Shown: positions 26,387 through 37,414, counted from the first letter of the stretch. The stretch: DNA of 64,000 bases from Cryptomeria japonica (GCF_030272615.1 NC_081408.1:623408383-623472382), one strand, 5' to 3'. A program made the numbers and translations. The notes: generated by a model from the letters alone, not told the origin.

Positions 26387-26398
26387 GCTCTGATACCA
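26387..26398 (-). promoter_or_regulatory. Primer binding site, array A unit 3
   Basis: The minus strand has the perfect TGGTATCAGAGC initiator-Met site two bases from LTR4. Confidence 0.9.
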
Positions 26399-26400
26399 AT

Positions 26401-27865
26401 TGTTAGCTGAGATGAGAGGGGGGGGTGAATCATAAAAACTTACAACACAATATATTCAATAGATTCAACATTGGTAGCCTTTAATGATATGCAACTAAGA
26501 TTGTAAATCATTCAATGCTTATAAATAGATACACTTAAACATCATAGCACATATAACACCAGATTTAACATGGAAAACCAAATAGGGAAAAACCACTGTG
26601 GGATTTCGGACTCACTAAGAAATATACCCTTCTAGAGTATGCTCGGTTAAAAGCAAATCCTGTTATAGATTACAAACACATTGCTAGATGTGACCTGGTT
26701 AAGGGATTTCCCTTAGACTTGTTAGAGTCTTGCACTTCGTTAGAAGTGACCTTGTCAAAGGATTTCAAACACTCATTTAGAATGTTACCTTGCTGGAGGG
26801 TTTACAAATAAGACTATTAAGTCCACTCGGTTAAGAGATTTTTTGTTACTTACGAAATAAACAATTGTAATAAAATATATCTGCAACTTCACATCTAAAA
26901 TGCTAAAGCAGATTCTATTTGCTAAAAACAATCTTGTCATACGACTTATCTTGTCCCTTATTGGACTTGTTGGGCTTCTCAATTTGTTCTTCAATTAGAT
27001 CTTCAAGCTTTTGTGCTCGGTAAACATTATTGTAGCATCATTGTGCATACATTTGCCTGCATCCATTGTTCATCAACAATTCCCTATTTATAAACAATCT
27101 CTAACCGCTAAATCTCCTTGATCACATTTCCCATGATCAATCTTAGCCATCAAATCTTCAAACTTGACCAGGTTCAATGTATCCTTCAATCTGAAAAATG
27201 TTTTACCTTACCTTGGAACTTGCATTCCTTCTTTGGAACTTGTGCTAGGTTATTGTGGTTCAATCTGTGCTGTAGATCTTCCTTTTTTATTTTCCATGTT
27301 GTCGATCCTTAACATACTTCATGCGCGGCATACCAATCATTTATTCATCTCTAGCTCATTAGCATCCTTTATTAAATAATGCTTTTATCCATCCAATGCG
27401 ATCTATTATAACTCGATTGTTACTCGGTAAATATTGAACTTCACTCGGTAGATGTTCTGCCTTCTTTAACCGATATCGATAACCTTAGGGTTTATCGACT
27501 AGGTTCTTTGCTCGGTGATATAGTACAGTATTAAACATCATATGTAGGATATCAAAACAATCAAAACAACATGATCTCATCATTATCTAACTCGGTAACA
27601 GTTTCCCATTGAATATTTTATTATTCCCCTTCATTATCACATTCTATTTGAGTTACTTACCAACCTCTTAATTTTCATAAAAACATACTTCTTAAAATAT
27701 GGCAACATCATTTTGAGTCAGAAAATCAATTGCTTGACATCAATGATAAAATAATATTATTAAGATAGTAATCATCCTTCTTTAGTTATATCAATGATCT
27801 TCAACAACCTTCTCAATATCCTTATTGAAATGCCAACAATCTCCTTTTTTTTTGTAATGCCAACA
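26401..27865 (-). repeat. LTR4 of array A (outer, 5' LTR)
   Basis: It starts TGTTAGCTGAG and ends ATGCCAACA, followed at once by the TCATC target copy. It shares outer-LTR variants with LTR1. The minus-strand TATA candidate reads TATAAATAGGG (rc of 27082-27092). Confidence 0.93.
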
Positions 27866-27870
27866 TCATC

Positions 27871-28195
27871 TCCTCCAAAGATATTATCATCAACAAAAAC
27901 TTCAACAATTAAGATATTATCATTCTCAATCTTGAAATACATATTACTATCAGCAGTACCTTTATTAAATCCCAATTTCAGCAAATACTTATCCAATCTA
28001 GCATACCAAGGTCTAGGGGCTTGCTTCAATCCATAAAGGGATTTCTTCAGTTTACATACCATATCTCCATCATCTGATAATGAAAATCCACCAAGTTTCT
28101 CAATGTAGACTTCTTCCTCAAGATCACCATTTAGAAAGGCCGACGTGACATCCATCTGATATACCTTGAAATCTTTATAGGCAACATATGGAAGC
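27871..28195 (-). pseudogene. Element B: central reverse transcriptase
   Basis: This carries the RT palm of element B: MDVTSAFLNGDLEEEVYIE, LYGLKQAPRPWYARL and FVDDNIFGGDD, with the catalytic Asp pair. Array A interrupts the protein after GGDD, and a solo LTR interrupts it on the other side, within LLLPYVAYKDFKVYQ. The open frame that continues leftward past 27870 is LTR sequence, not protein. Confidence 0.88.
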
Positions 28196-29578
28196 TGTAG
28201 TCACACAAATCTGTCCAGCTTAATTAAATAAATAAATGCTATTTATTTGATTAAAAATCCACTAGCCATCAGTTAATTAAATTAATATTTAATTAATTCA
28301 TCTCCAAACATTCTTCTATTAATTAAATAAATTATTTATTTTAATTAATTCATTAGATCAAATTCACAATCAATTAAATAAATAAAATCTATTTATTTAA
28401 TTAAATCTCCCTATTCCTCTTTTAAATAAATTAAATAAAAACATTTATTTAAATCATTATTCCCCCCCCACTTGCATTTTCCTACAAATGCAACTTGCAC
28501 ACATTTATTGAAATAAATGAATTTTTATTTTAATAAAATCCTATTTTCCCTCACCCACCAAATCCACTTGCAAAATTTAATCCCCTTCTAGATTCTTCTA
28601 ACCCCTTCCTAATTAGCCTAATCCATCCCCTAATTATTGTCACATTCCTAAGCAAAATGGAGTCACTTCTCAAAGACTTCAAAAGTCTTTGAAAAGCATT
28701 TAATGCTTTGTGTGTTCAACAAATTAACCCCCAAAGTCTTCCAAGACCACTAATGGCTCTTACATGACCATTTATAGCTCTTACATAACCATTTATGGTT
28801 ATTTCAAACTTGTCTCCCCAAACATTTATTGTTTTGACCCCATTTATCCTTTTCACATTTGCACAAGAGTTTATCCATTGGATAAAAGTTTTATTCTTTG
28901 AATAAAGAGTTTATTCATTCAACCAACCTTGACTTTAACTCCCAAGGTCATATCAAGCATTTAATGCTTATTCCCTCTCCTCTCAACCTATCTCACATTG
29001 ACACTTGTCATCCTGAGATTGGGTTGAAAGCCCTCTCATGGATTTGAAATCATTCAATCCTGACCCTTTTTGAGATTACTCAATCTCAACCATCCATTGC
29101 TCCATTTTTCCTATAAATAGAGCCCATTTCTTCATAATCCAGATCCTAAAAACTTGTATGCATTTAACCTATAGGCATTTTAGAGAGAATTTTAGCATAG
29201 CAATCTAATATCTTGTTATTTTTGGTTAAAATCAATCATTTCAATATCATCTAGTATTTAAGCTTTTCATTTTACATTTAGAGCAAAATACTACAATCTC
29301 AATCCTCCATAAGCATCCATAGTGCAAAAAGCTACTGAGAGCTACACTATTTTGGAACTTGGAGAGGAGAGGAACAAGGGAGAAGGAGCTAAGAACATGC
29401 TAAGAGGCATTCGGAGATGCCTCATTATCTTTGTTTCATTAGTTAGATATATTAGCATGATTTTAGTGTCTCTTTTGATATGCCTGTTTAGATTAGTTTT
29501 TGATTGACTAACACTAACAGTTTCTTGTCTTGTGTGTTATTTATCTCAGACTAACCTTGTCCATTTTGCAGAGCATCA
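28196..29578 (+). mobile_element. Solo LTR inserted in element B, ~1.38 kb
   Basis: It has TGTAGTCACAC...GAGCATCA ends. The flanks GAAGC (28191-28195) and AAAGC (29579-29583) match at four of five bases. Removing the insert plus one flank copy restores the RT reading frame of B. It has AT-rich TTAATTAA words in the first 300 bp, CCCCCCCC near 28467, and a good TATA box further on. The size and layout suggest a Gypsy family LTR. No internal domain is present, so it is most simply the product of LTR-LTR recombination. Confidence 0.85.
29111..29120 (+). promoter_or_regulatory. TATA box of solo LTR
   Basis: CTATAAATAG followed by AGCCCATTTC lies about 915 bp into the LTR, consistent with a U3/R promoter on the plus strand. 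Confidence 0.5.
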
Positions 29579-29583
29579 AAAGC

Positions 29584-30014
29584 AATAGTCTAACAACTTC
29601 AAGTCTAGCTACCAGAGAAAAAGTCTCCTCATTATCAATTCCTTCTTTATGTGAATATCTTTACATACCAATCTTGCTTTATTTCTAACAACTTCATTGA
29701 CTTCATTCAATTTTTTCATGAATACCCATTTAGTACCAATCACATTCTTGTCTTTAGGTCTAGGGACAAGCTCCCATGTGTCATTCTTTTCAATCTAATC
29801 TAGTTCTTCTTCCATAGCCTTTATCCAATTTTCATCTTTGCAAGCTTCAACAACATCTTTAGGTTCAATTTTAGAAATCAAACATACCTCTTCAACAACT
29901 AGTCTTCTTCTAGTCATCACACCTTTATTTTTATCACCAATGATCTGATTTTTTAGTGATTCAATCTGACATACCTTGGGGTCTTCTAATCATTTTGATT
30001 TTTAGGTTCTATAG
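29584..30014 (-). pseudogene. Element B: N-terminal reverse transcriptase
   Basis: The minus strand encodes the start of RT, including [24 protein letters not shown] and the MVTRRRLVVEE-like linker. A one-base frame change lies just after RLVCK. The linker ends EPKNQND against the second solo LTR. Confidence 0.82.
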
Positions 30015-31143
30015 TGTCATAAAATTGCGACCCTTTCAATTGTTGACCACATTAGGGTCCTCATGCATGTGAATTGAATCCCTAAGAGAGATCAAAGACC
30101 GAAGACTTTCTCAATACTTGAGAACTACATCTTGCTTGCCCTTTGGACTACCTAAACTGCATCTAGTCGTGGCACCCCTACCCTTTCCCCATGTTGGGGC
30201 AGGACCCTTTTCAAATGTGCTTTAGAGGTTGCACATTGAGCAGGAAGACTCCCCCAGTGTTGACCTGCGATAGAAAATCAGTCAATTAGCCCTAGTTGAC
30301 AATTATTTAAGTTGCATTCACCCTCCCATTTGGGGAGGAGTTCAATACGCATAAGACAGATACATGAGATGGTGCATTCAAGCATTATTTTCCAACATTG
30401 AGAATTCTCAAGTCTCCTTTCAAGGCTAACTGTTGCATTCAAGTCAAGGATTCAACCATTGAAGAGGAGATTGATTCTGACATTCAATTCCACACAAGAA
30501 AATCTATCTACATTCTATCTACAACCTCCCTTGAGGTGATTTACATTTCAGTATTTTATTTACATTCACTTGCAAGTACTTTCTTTCATCATTTGGTTAA
30601 TTCCAAAACTAGGGTTTGACCTGAAGGCAAACCCCTAATTCCAACACATTTCCCTCTATTTTCTATGTGTAGGTTGTAGGTGCATGGTTGTACTTTTATA
30701 TTTGGACTCCATTTGCAGAGGCGGAAAAACCCTTTTTTTTTCGCAAATTTTTTAGAGGACCGATACACCTCGCCACGGTCTGGGCCATTTTTTTTCAAAT
30801 TCACAAGGCAGCTTCATCTCAACATGTTATTGCCATATCTAGGTGCACAACTTCATCCCATGCTTTTATCTTGAGTTATAATCAAATCTTTGTCACTTTT
30901 ACACTTGATCATAAATAGACAATTCAATCAATTCAAATCTCAATCTCAGAAGAGGGGATTCACTTACCATCACTTTGAATTCAATCTCTTTCTCTAGAGG
31001 TTGAATCTAGTGCATTTTCCCCCCTCTTCTAGTGTAATGTGTGAAAAGTATTTGAAGAGAAACCCAAATTGAAACTTTCATCTCTCCTTGAAGGGAAGAA
31101 AAGCTTTCCTCTAGATCTCCATCATTCACCCTTTTTCAACATC
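30015..31143. mobile_element. Solo LTR inserted in element B, ~1.13 kb
   Basis: It starts TGTCATAAAATTGCGACCC and ends close to TTTTTCAACAT. The flanks are TATAG (30010-30014) and CATAG (31144-31148 region), four of five bases equal. Deleting it joins EVQEP to IEPKNQND in frame, which resembles the EPTEP linker of array A; this supports the boundaries to within a base or two. No coding domain lies inside. Confidence 0.78.
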
Positions 31144-31148
31144 ATAGG

Positions 31149-32290
31149 TTCTTGCACCTCTTTGTTGGTAGCAGCAACATCCAAATTAATTGTCTCTACT
31201 AGATCATTCCGCTTCAATCCTTCAGTCTGATTTAGTGTCAAAACAACATTTTGATCATCATATCTACAAGCTTTGATCTCTTTTCCATAGTTCTCATCAA
31301 CTTTCACATGTGCACTTTCCACTATCTTCCTTTGTCTTTTATTGTAGCACTGGTAGGCTTTTCTCTTTGTTGAATATCCCAATAAAATTGCTTCATCACT
31401 TCTTGCATCAAACTTTACTATATCGTCATCTCTCTTGATATAACACTTACCTCCAAAAATTATGAAGTATCTCATAGTAGGAACATGACCAAACCATAAC
31501 TCATAAGGAGTCTTACTGGTATCACCTTTTATATGCACTTAGTTTCAAATTTGTAAATGATAATGCTAACATCTTCTCTCTGATAGATCTTCAGAACATT
31601 CCCTTCAATTAGCATAGTCCTTGGAGCATCCAAAATAGTCATGTTCTTCCTTTCAACAACTCCATTCTTTTGTGGGGTTCTAGGAGTAGATAATTGTTTT
31701 CTAATTCCATGCTTCTCACAAAATGAATCAAACTCACTAGAACAAAATTCTCCTCCTCTGTTAGATCTCAGACATTTCACCTTCAATCCTGTCTCAATTT
31801 CAACCTTTGCTTTGAATATCTTGAATTTATCTAATGCTTCTGATTTTTCCTTCAAAAAGGCAACCCACATCATTCTGGAATAATCATCAATCAGTAACAT
31901 AAAATATTTGCCACCCTACACACTTTTGATATTTGTAGGTCCACATAGGTCAGTATGCACAAGATAGGTAGCAATCCATCAGATGTATATTGCTTACTCT
32001 TGAAAGAAATTCTTGTTTGCTTTCCCTGACGACTTTCTTTATATATCGGATTAGCAGGATTGACAATTTTAGGCAAATCTCTAACAACTTGTGTAGAACT
32101 AATCTTAATCATTGAATAAAAATTAACATTCAACACATCCTCCTATGCCACAACCAACTTTCATCAATCTGAGCAATCAAACAACTTTTTTCACCAGCAT
32201 TCAAATGAAAGATATTACCTTCGCTCTTAGTTCTCGATGCAGTCTCTATACTAGAGGCATTTAGGATTCTACATTTTCCATTCTTAAATT
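31149..32290 (-). pseudogene. Element B: integrase
   Basis: The copia integrase is split into three main frames. 31891-32136 holds the zinc-binding region end. 31529-31900 holds DDYSRMMWVAFLKEKSEA, the second catalytic Asp as CLRSNRGGEF (Asp to Asn), and the Glu as PQKNGVVERKN. 31122-31538 continues with KTPYELWFGHVPTMRY, keeping the Trp that is a stop in all A units, and GYSTKRKAYQCYN. The last residues of that frame are encoded by the inserted LTR, not by B. Frameshifts near 31530 and 31895 make it non-functional. Confidence 0.87.
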
Positions 32291-32309
32291 GCAAATCATT
32301 GTCTACCAT

Positions 32310-32801
32310 CTATCCAACACTTAAAAGATTATGCTTCAAACCTTCAACATACAAGACATCATCAGTGTTATTCTTACCATCAAAGGAAATAAAACCTCTA
32401 CCATGGATCACACAGGCTTTGTCATATCCAAATCTTACCATTCCACCATCATATATTCCCATATTCACAAACTTGCTTTTATCATTGGTCATATGATGTG
32501 AACAACCATTGTCAATCATCCATTCATCTTTCTCTTCAACTTTAGCAGCTAGAGATTTCTCCTCAATAGTGTAGCTTGTGGAATCAATAGGCACTAGTCC
32601 ATCTACTTTAATAACAATAAGCATAAATTCATCTACTTTTGATTCTTCATCCATAACACCTTCATCAACAGCATAATAATAGTTCTTTTGATGCTTATAT
32701 TTCCAGTTAGGCTTGTAAGGCTTATCATACTTCTTATGCTTCTCATATCTATCATGCCTATCATGCTTATCAAATTTATCATGCCTATCATATTTAGACA
32801 T
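32310..32801 (-). pseudogene. Element B: nucleocapsid tail and protease
   Basis: A 163-aa frame. The first ~35 residues are a charged H-D-R/K-rich stretch with repeated KHDR/KFDK words. The protease follows, with MIDNGCSHHM: the usual DSG or DTG triad reads DNG, so the catalytic loop has lost its Ser/Thr. The frame ends VEGLKHNLLSVG, the normal protease-integrase junction. Confidence 0.85.
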
Positions 32802-33639
32802 TCTCTCTGGGCATCTAGAAGCAAAATGTCCTATTTTATTGCAAGAGACATTTTAGAGGCAATTTTCCATCATACTTACTAGCTCCCTTAGGTAATCTCT
32901 AGACAATCAAAGCTTCAAGCTCCTCCAATTATCTTTTTTTCTCTTCCATCTCTCTTCTCTCTCTTTCATATATGGATATTTTGTATTCTTCAGGGTCATA
33001 TTTTTGCTTTCCAGATATAGATGCTCTAAATGATGTCTTAGAATTTCAATGTGATTCACCAAACTCATTCAGTTCAAATGCAACAATCTTTCCAACCAAC
33101 ATATCTCTTGTCATAGTAGTCACACTCCAAATCTCATAAATAGTAGCTACCTTATGTTTGTAAGCAGGAGGCAATGATCTCAACACCTTAACAATAATTT
33201 CATCTTCTTCAAGGGTTCCATTGACATATCTAATACTTGGGACAAGTTCATTCACCTTAGCCATAAAGGAATTTATGTTCTCATCTTCTCCCATTCTCAG
33301 CATCTCATACTTCCCTTTCAAACTCTACAACTTATCTCCTTCATACAAGGTTTCAAGCTTCTCCTAGATTTCGTGTGCAGTTTAAAATCTCATTACATTT
33401 GACATCTCCAAATCAGTCAGGGTACTCAACAATGTTTCCTTCACTATAATGTTATTTTTAGCTTCCTTGATCTCATCAGCAGTAATTGGTCCATTCAGAG
33501 GAACAAAATAGGCATTCTTAGTAATCTTCCAGTAATCCTCTCTAAGACATCTCAAGTGCACCTCCATTCGGTTCTTCCATATAGCATGGTTACTTCCATC
33601 AAATCTTGGACTCTCCTTCTTAAAGATAAACACTTTCAC
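32802..33639 (-). pseudogene. Element B: gag
   Basis: Gag is read from FKKESPRFDGSNHAIW (33639) through MRMGEDENINSF-type capsid sequence to FELNEFGES. The zinc knuckle near 32820-32860 has CNKIGHFASRC in one frame and its first Cys in another, a one-base shift inside the knuckle. Stops separate 33382-33639 from 33046-33321. Confidence 0.83.
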
Positions 33640-33694
33640 TTCCAGTTACCATCCTGGATCTCCTCAAGCAGTTAAGGTTCTTCCAGAGGATCTA

Positions 33695-33706
33695 GCTCTG
33701 ATACCA
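33695..33706 (-). promoter_or_regulatory. Primer binding site of element B
   Basis: The minus strand reads TGGTATCAGAGC, complementary to initiator Met-tRNA, two bases from the LTR edge at 33709. Confidence 0.9.
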
Positions 33707-33708
33707 AT

Positions 33709-34838
33709 TGATGGCAACAACAATGAAGGAAAACTGAGAGGGGTGGGTGGGGGGGCGGGGGGGGGTGAATCAGTTTTCACCAAATTATCAAACTTAACCG
33801 CAAATGTAAATCTGATAAGCTGTAGCAACAACAAAGATAAGAAAATAGATAGCACAACACACAACACCAAGATTTTGACATGCAAAACCTGGTTAAGGAA
33901 AAAACCATGGTGGGAACCTACCCACAATAAGATGATACTCTACAGTAGTATGTGTAAATATTACAATGGGAATGCACCTACATTTAGGCTCACTACCTAG
34001 AGCTCACTGCTCAAAATATAATAACCCACAAGGCTACAACCCTGAGGGAAGGTACACTACCTTACAAGGAAGTCTCACGGACTTACAAAATATTCAAACA
34101 ACAATCTGGAATCAAATGAATTACAATAACAACACTTGCTAATGCCTAATGACAATTCCAGTCAAGAATGTATATGTCTACTCTGCAACCCTCCAAAACT
34201 CTTCTCAAACTCAATGTCAAAAGATGAATTCGCTTGATCGCACCTTTTCACTGTTAGATAATGTAGAAACCACACCATACCATAAATTACATGAATATGA
34301 CATCTATTTACACAATTCATCATCCTTGCCAACAAGGTCGGTTAAAGCCTCAATACGCAATTACAAAATTGCATTGCATGATACAAAGATCGACCATCAG
34401 ACCAATATGATGATATACATGACATAACATGGACCTAAATCAAATCTCCAAATATGCAAAACCACCACAAATCATGCCAAGATCAACCACAACATGCTAC
34501 ACCACCAGGTATACCACATAACATGAAGAATATCACCAGTTCAGCAAAATCACCAAAAACTCGCACAACGATCAATACGGATCATAAAAAAATAGGATAC
34601 AATTAGGAAACATAATAAATAATGTTAGAATCATCAGTAATAGCTATACCAACACCACTTATCAAATCTTCATCGATCAACATTTGAACCTCAAGAACAA
34701 TCCAACAAAAACTATCACGAAGAGAGATAACCTAAAGAGCACCAAATCATGAACTATTTGAAATTTAGTTACACATGAACATCCCAAACAATCTCCCAAA
34801 ATCTTAGCTCAAGATTCAATCACAGCAGAAAATATCTA
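33709..34838 (-). repeat. 5' LTR of element B, truncated
   Basis: It starts TGATGGCAACAAC and aligns with 5891 onward until about 34838, where the alignment stops abruptly. The distal ~200 bp and the target duplication are missing. The G-run near its outer edge is expanded (33740-33765). Confidence 0.87.
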
Positions 34839-35910
34839 CAACAAAAAATAAGATAAACCTACCAAAAAAATAGTTAGATATATATAAAAATAGGAACTAG
34901 GGGGATGAAACTAATTAGGATATGGCTTAAGGGGATAGACCTAATTAGGATATGTGGCTCAAGGGGATCGTTCTAACTAATTAGGACATGGCTTAATGGG
35001 ATGGACCTAATTAGGACATGTGGCTTAAGGGGATGAACTAATAAGGAGATACACACTAACTAGAATTAAATTAAACACACACACTAAAAATATAAATTAA
35101 TTAAACATTCAACAAAATTTGATGCTTACCGATTTATTGGAATTATTGATTTAATTAAATTCACGAAAAATGTTAACGTGCCACTTACAACAAAAACTAA
35201 GATAAACCATAATATAAAAATAGGAACTAGGGGGATGAAACTAATTAGGACATGGCTTAAGGGGATTGTCTAATTAGTACATGACTTAAGGAGATGAAGC
35301 TAATTAGGACATGGCTTAGGGAGATGGACCTAATTAGGACATGTGGCTTAAGGGGATGGACCTAATTAGGACACGACTTAAGGGGATGGACCTAATTAAT
35401 GTAGCTTAAGGGGATGAACCTAGAATTGTGATGCCTTAAGGGGATGAACCTAGAATTGCAATACCTTAAGGGGACCTAATTACGATGACTTAAGGGGATG
35501 GACCTAATTAGGACATGTGTCTTAAGGGGATGAACCTAGAATTAGGATACCTTAAGAGGACCTAATTAGGATGACTTAAGGGGATGGACCTAATTAGGAC
35601 ATGGCTTAAGGGGATGAACTAATTAGGACATGGGTTAAGGGGATGAAACTAATTAGGACATGGCTTAAGGGGATGAATTAATTAGGACTTGGGTTAAGGG
35701 GATGAAACTAATTAGGCCATGGATAAGGGGGATGGACCTAATTAGTACATGGCTTAAGGGGATGGACCTAGAATTAGGATATCTTATAAGGGTAGGTAAT
35801 TAGGATGACTCGAGGGGATGAACCTCTAATTAGGATGTCTTAAGGGGACCTAATTAGGACAACTTAAGGGGATGAACCTAATTAGGACATGGCTTAAGTG
35901 GACATAAATT
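34839..35910. repeat. Minisatellite, ~30-bp unit with core GGCTTAAGGGGATG
   Basis: About thirty imperfect copies of a unit resembling ATTAGGACATGGCTTAAGGGG followed by ATGAACTA or ATGGACCTA. A flanking segment, ATAAAAATAGGAACTAGGGGG, occurs twice (about 34888 and 35213), so the array itself contains a larger duplication. It is non-coding; unit length varies by short internal losses. Confidence 0.85.
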
Positions 35911-36169
35911 AAAATCTATGAAAGTACAAAATGCCAAAATGAAGTTTAAATATGTATTAAAGAAATTTATAAATATCATTTAAAACATGTAAATAATTTA
36001 AAAATTTATACATACCTCTATTTACTTATTCCATTGTACTATCAAGTAAGCTCTTAAGGGGATGACAATAATAAAACTATAGATCAAATGATAATAAAAT
36101 AATTTTAATTATGTAAATCAATATCAATATCATTGAAGAATATGTTAAATTTATATTATATTAAACTTA
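35911..36169. other. AT-rich spacer, nothing recognised
   Basis: Unique AT-rich DNA between the minisatellite and the microsatellite. No gene is visible. Confidence 0.5.
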
Positions 36170-36256
36170 TATGCATGCATACATACATATATACATACAT
36201 ACATACACACATACATATATTTATATATACATATATATACATATATAGATATATAC
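36170..36256. repeat. ATAC/AT microsatellite
   Basis: Mixed CATA and TATA runs over about 87 bp, ending just before the transposase relic. Confidence 0.85.
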
Positions 36257-36265
36257 CTAGAAAAA

Positions 36266-37410
36266 TTATTCCATTGTACCATCTACATCCTCTCTTTTTT
36301 TCCAAAGCATAATTGTCTCATGATCTTTCATAGAAATTGTCCACAACTCTTTATTATTAGGTCTCTCACGGTATCTTACTACTTGTATATTTTCCGCAAC
36401 AATCAAATGTGAGTAGTGTATAATCTTCATATGTGCTTCATAATCTTCGAAAGTAGACAAACCATTCTTCCTTGTCAAATATTTCCTTAGCCAAGTTCCA
36501 ACAACCATCAATGAACTAGTTAGATAATAATAGCCATCATCATCTTCTTGAGGTTGAATTAACTTGTTTTTAGTCTCAACACATTGAGCCAACCAATATT
36601 CTAGTTCCTCTTCATTATCCATAGGTGCAACAATGAAATACACATATCCTACAAACAAAATTAATTTTATCAAATTTATAATTAAATTTCACCAATTTAT
36701 AAAATATATTAAAAACGAAATTAATTAAACATGTTCATCAAAATTTGAAATAAAATAATTAAATTACCTTTTTGTATAAGGTCTGAAACATGGTCATAAT
36801 CATTTAATGCAAATAGTTGATCATTATCTTCAATTGACACTCTGATCTTGTGTTTGAGTAGGTGTCAACGATCTTTGATTCCACTCTTCAACCCATTCAA
36901 TATTCTCACATACATTGGAATCCCCTAAAAAACAAAACTGACAAAAACATGCAAGCTCCCTTGTCCAAATAGTCCATGTTCTTACATTTGAACTCTTAAA
37001 TGAATTTCATTTTACTAATCTACTAACTGGCTCACAATCAAGTCTCTAGGGCACAATGTTCTCTTCTTGAACAAACCAAAATAATCATTGAATTTTAGAG
37101 TTCACACTTGATCAAGTAGATAATGTTGTATTTCACCAATCCACAACTGGATGTGCATCTTTAAATTTTACATTATCCTCAAATTTTAATTCCTCTCTAG
37201 CAAGACTTATTTTAATACATGCACCAACTCCATAATGTTCTCCTTTACCATGTCCAGCTTTAGAAAAACTCCATATATGTGGGATATTGTATTCCTTGTG
37301 AGCCCTTCTTAACTAATAAAACATTTGAGAATTCTTGAATTGTCTTGTACAATTATCTAAACATATAAGATGTTTTGTCATTTGTTGACAATTGACACTC
37401 ATCCAGTTTA
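36266..37410 (-). pseudogene. Transposase-like relic, copy 1 (C-terminal part)
   Basis: Homologous to the C-terminal part of the copy-2 gene at 46627-52445. The last exon (36266-36648) ends in GTWLRKYLTRKNGLSTFEDYE and KELWTISMKDHE. Upstream, after a likely 119-bp AT-rich phase-1 intron (36649-36767), the minus strand shows ALNDYDHVSDLIQ, RTWTIWTRELACFCQF and AGHGKGEHYGVGAC, all matched in copy 2. A one-base shift lies near 36830, and several stops interrupt the frame. The relic is cut off near 37410, where an LTR-like sequence begins. The family resembles uncharacterised eukaryotic proteins with a DDE-like core. Confidence 0.75.
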
Positions 37411-37414
37411 GTTG

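Larger units (their letters stand above)
8463..27865 (-). mobile_element. Tandem Ty1/copia array A: four LTRs, three internal domains
   Basis: The order is LTR1 (8463-9925), internal 1, LTR2 (14515-15964), internal 2, LTR3 (20551-22015), internal 3, LTR4 (26401-27865), all in one orientation with coding on the minus strand. The whole 19.4 kb is bounded by a perfect 5-bp duplication, TCATC at 8458-8462 and 27866-27870, with TG...CA ends. Every internal domain carries a PPT at its left edge and a Met-tRNA PBS at its right edge. A single pair of target duplications means one insertion event followed by tandem expansion, most simply by unequal LTR-LTR recombination. Internal lengths are about 4.59, 4.59 and 4.39 kb. 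Confidence 0.93.
5891..34838 (-). mobile_element. Ty1/copia retrotransposon B, nested-insertion host
   Basis: Two related LTRs (5891-7219 and 33709-34838) enclose gag-PR-INT-RT-RNase H read on the minus strand, the copia order. The PBS is at 33695-33706 and the polypurine tract is next to 7219. Without its inserts the element would be about 7 kb. Three insertions interrupt pol: the A array, a solo LTR at 28196-29578 and another at 30015-31143. Each junction rejoins a continuous copia protein when the insert and one duplicated target are ignored. The right LTR has lost its last ~200 bp. The left flank is GTTTC; the right target copy is lost with the truncation. The element is inactive, with frameshifts and stops throughout. 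Confidence 0.92.

Noticed and set aside
27772-27870. Last ~30 residues of the B reverse transcriptase frame after GGDD
   Set aside because: Encoded by LTR4 of array A and not part of B.
31122-31150. C-terminal MMLKKGE of the element B integrase frame
   Set aside because: It lies in the inserted solo LTR; the true protein continues across the insertion.
34839-35910. CRISPR-like array
   Set aside because: Units are contiguous and diverged, with no unique spacers; plant nuclear context.
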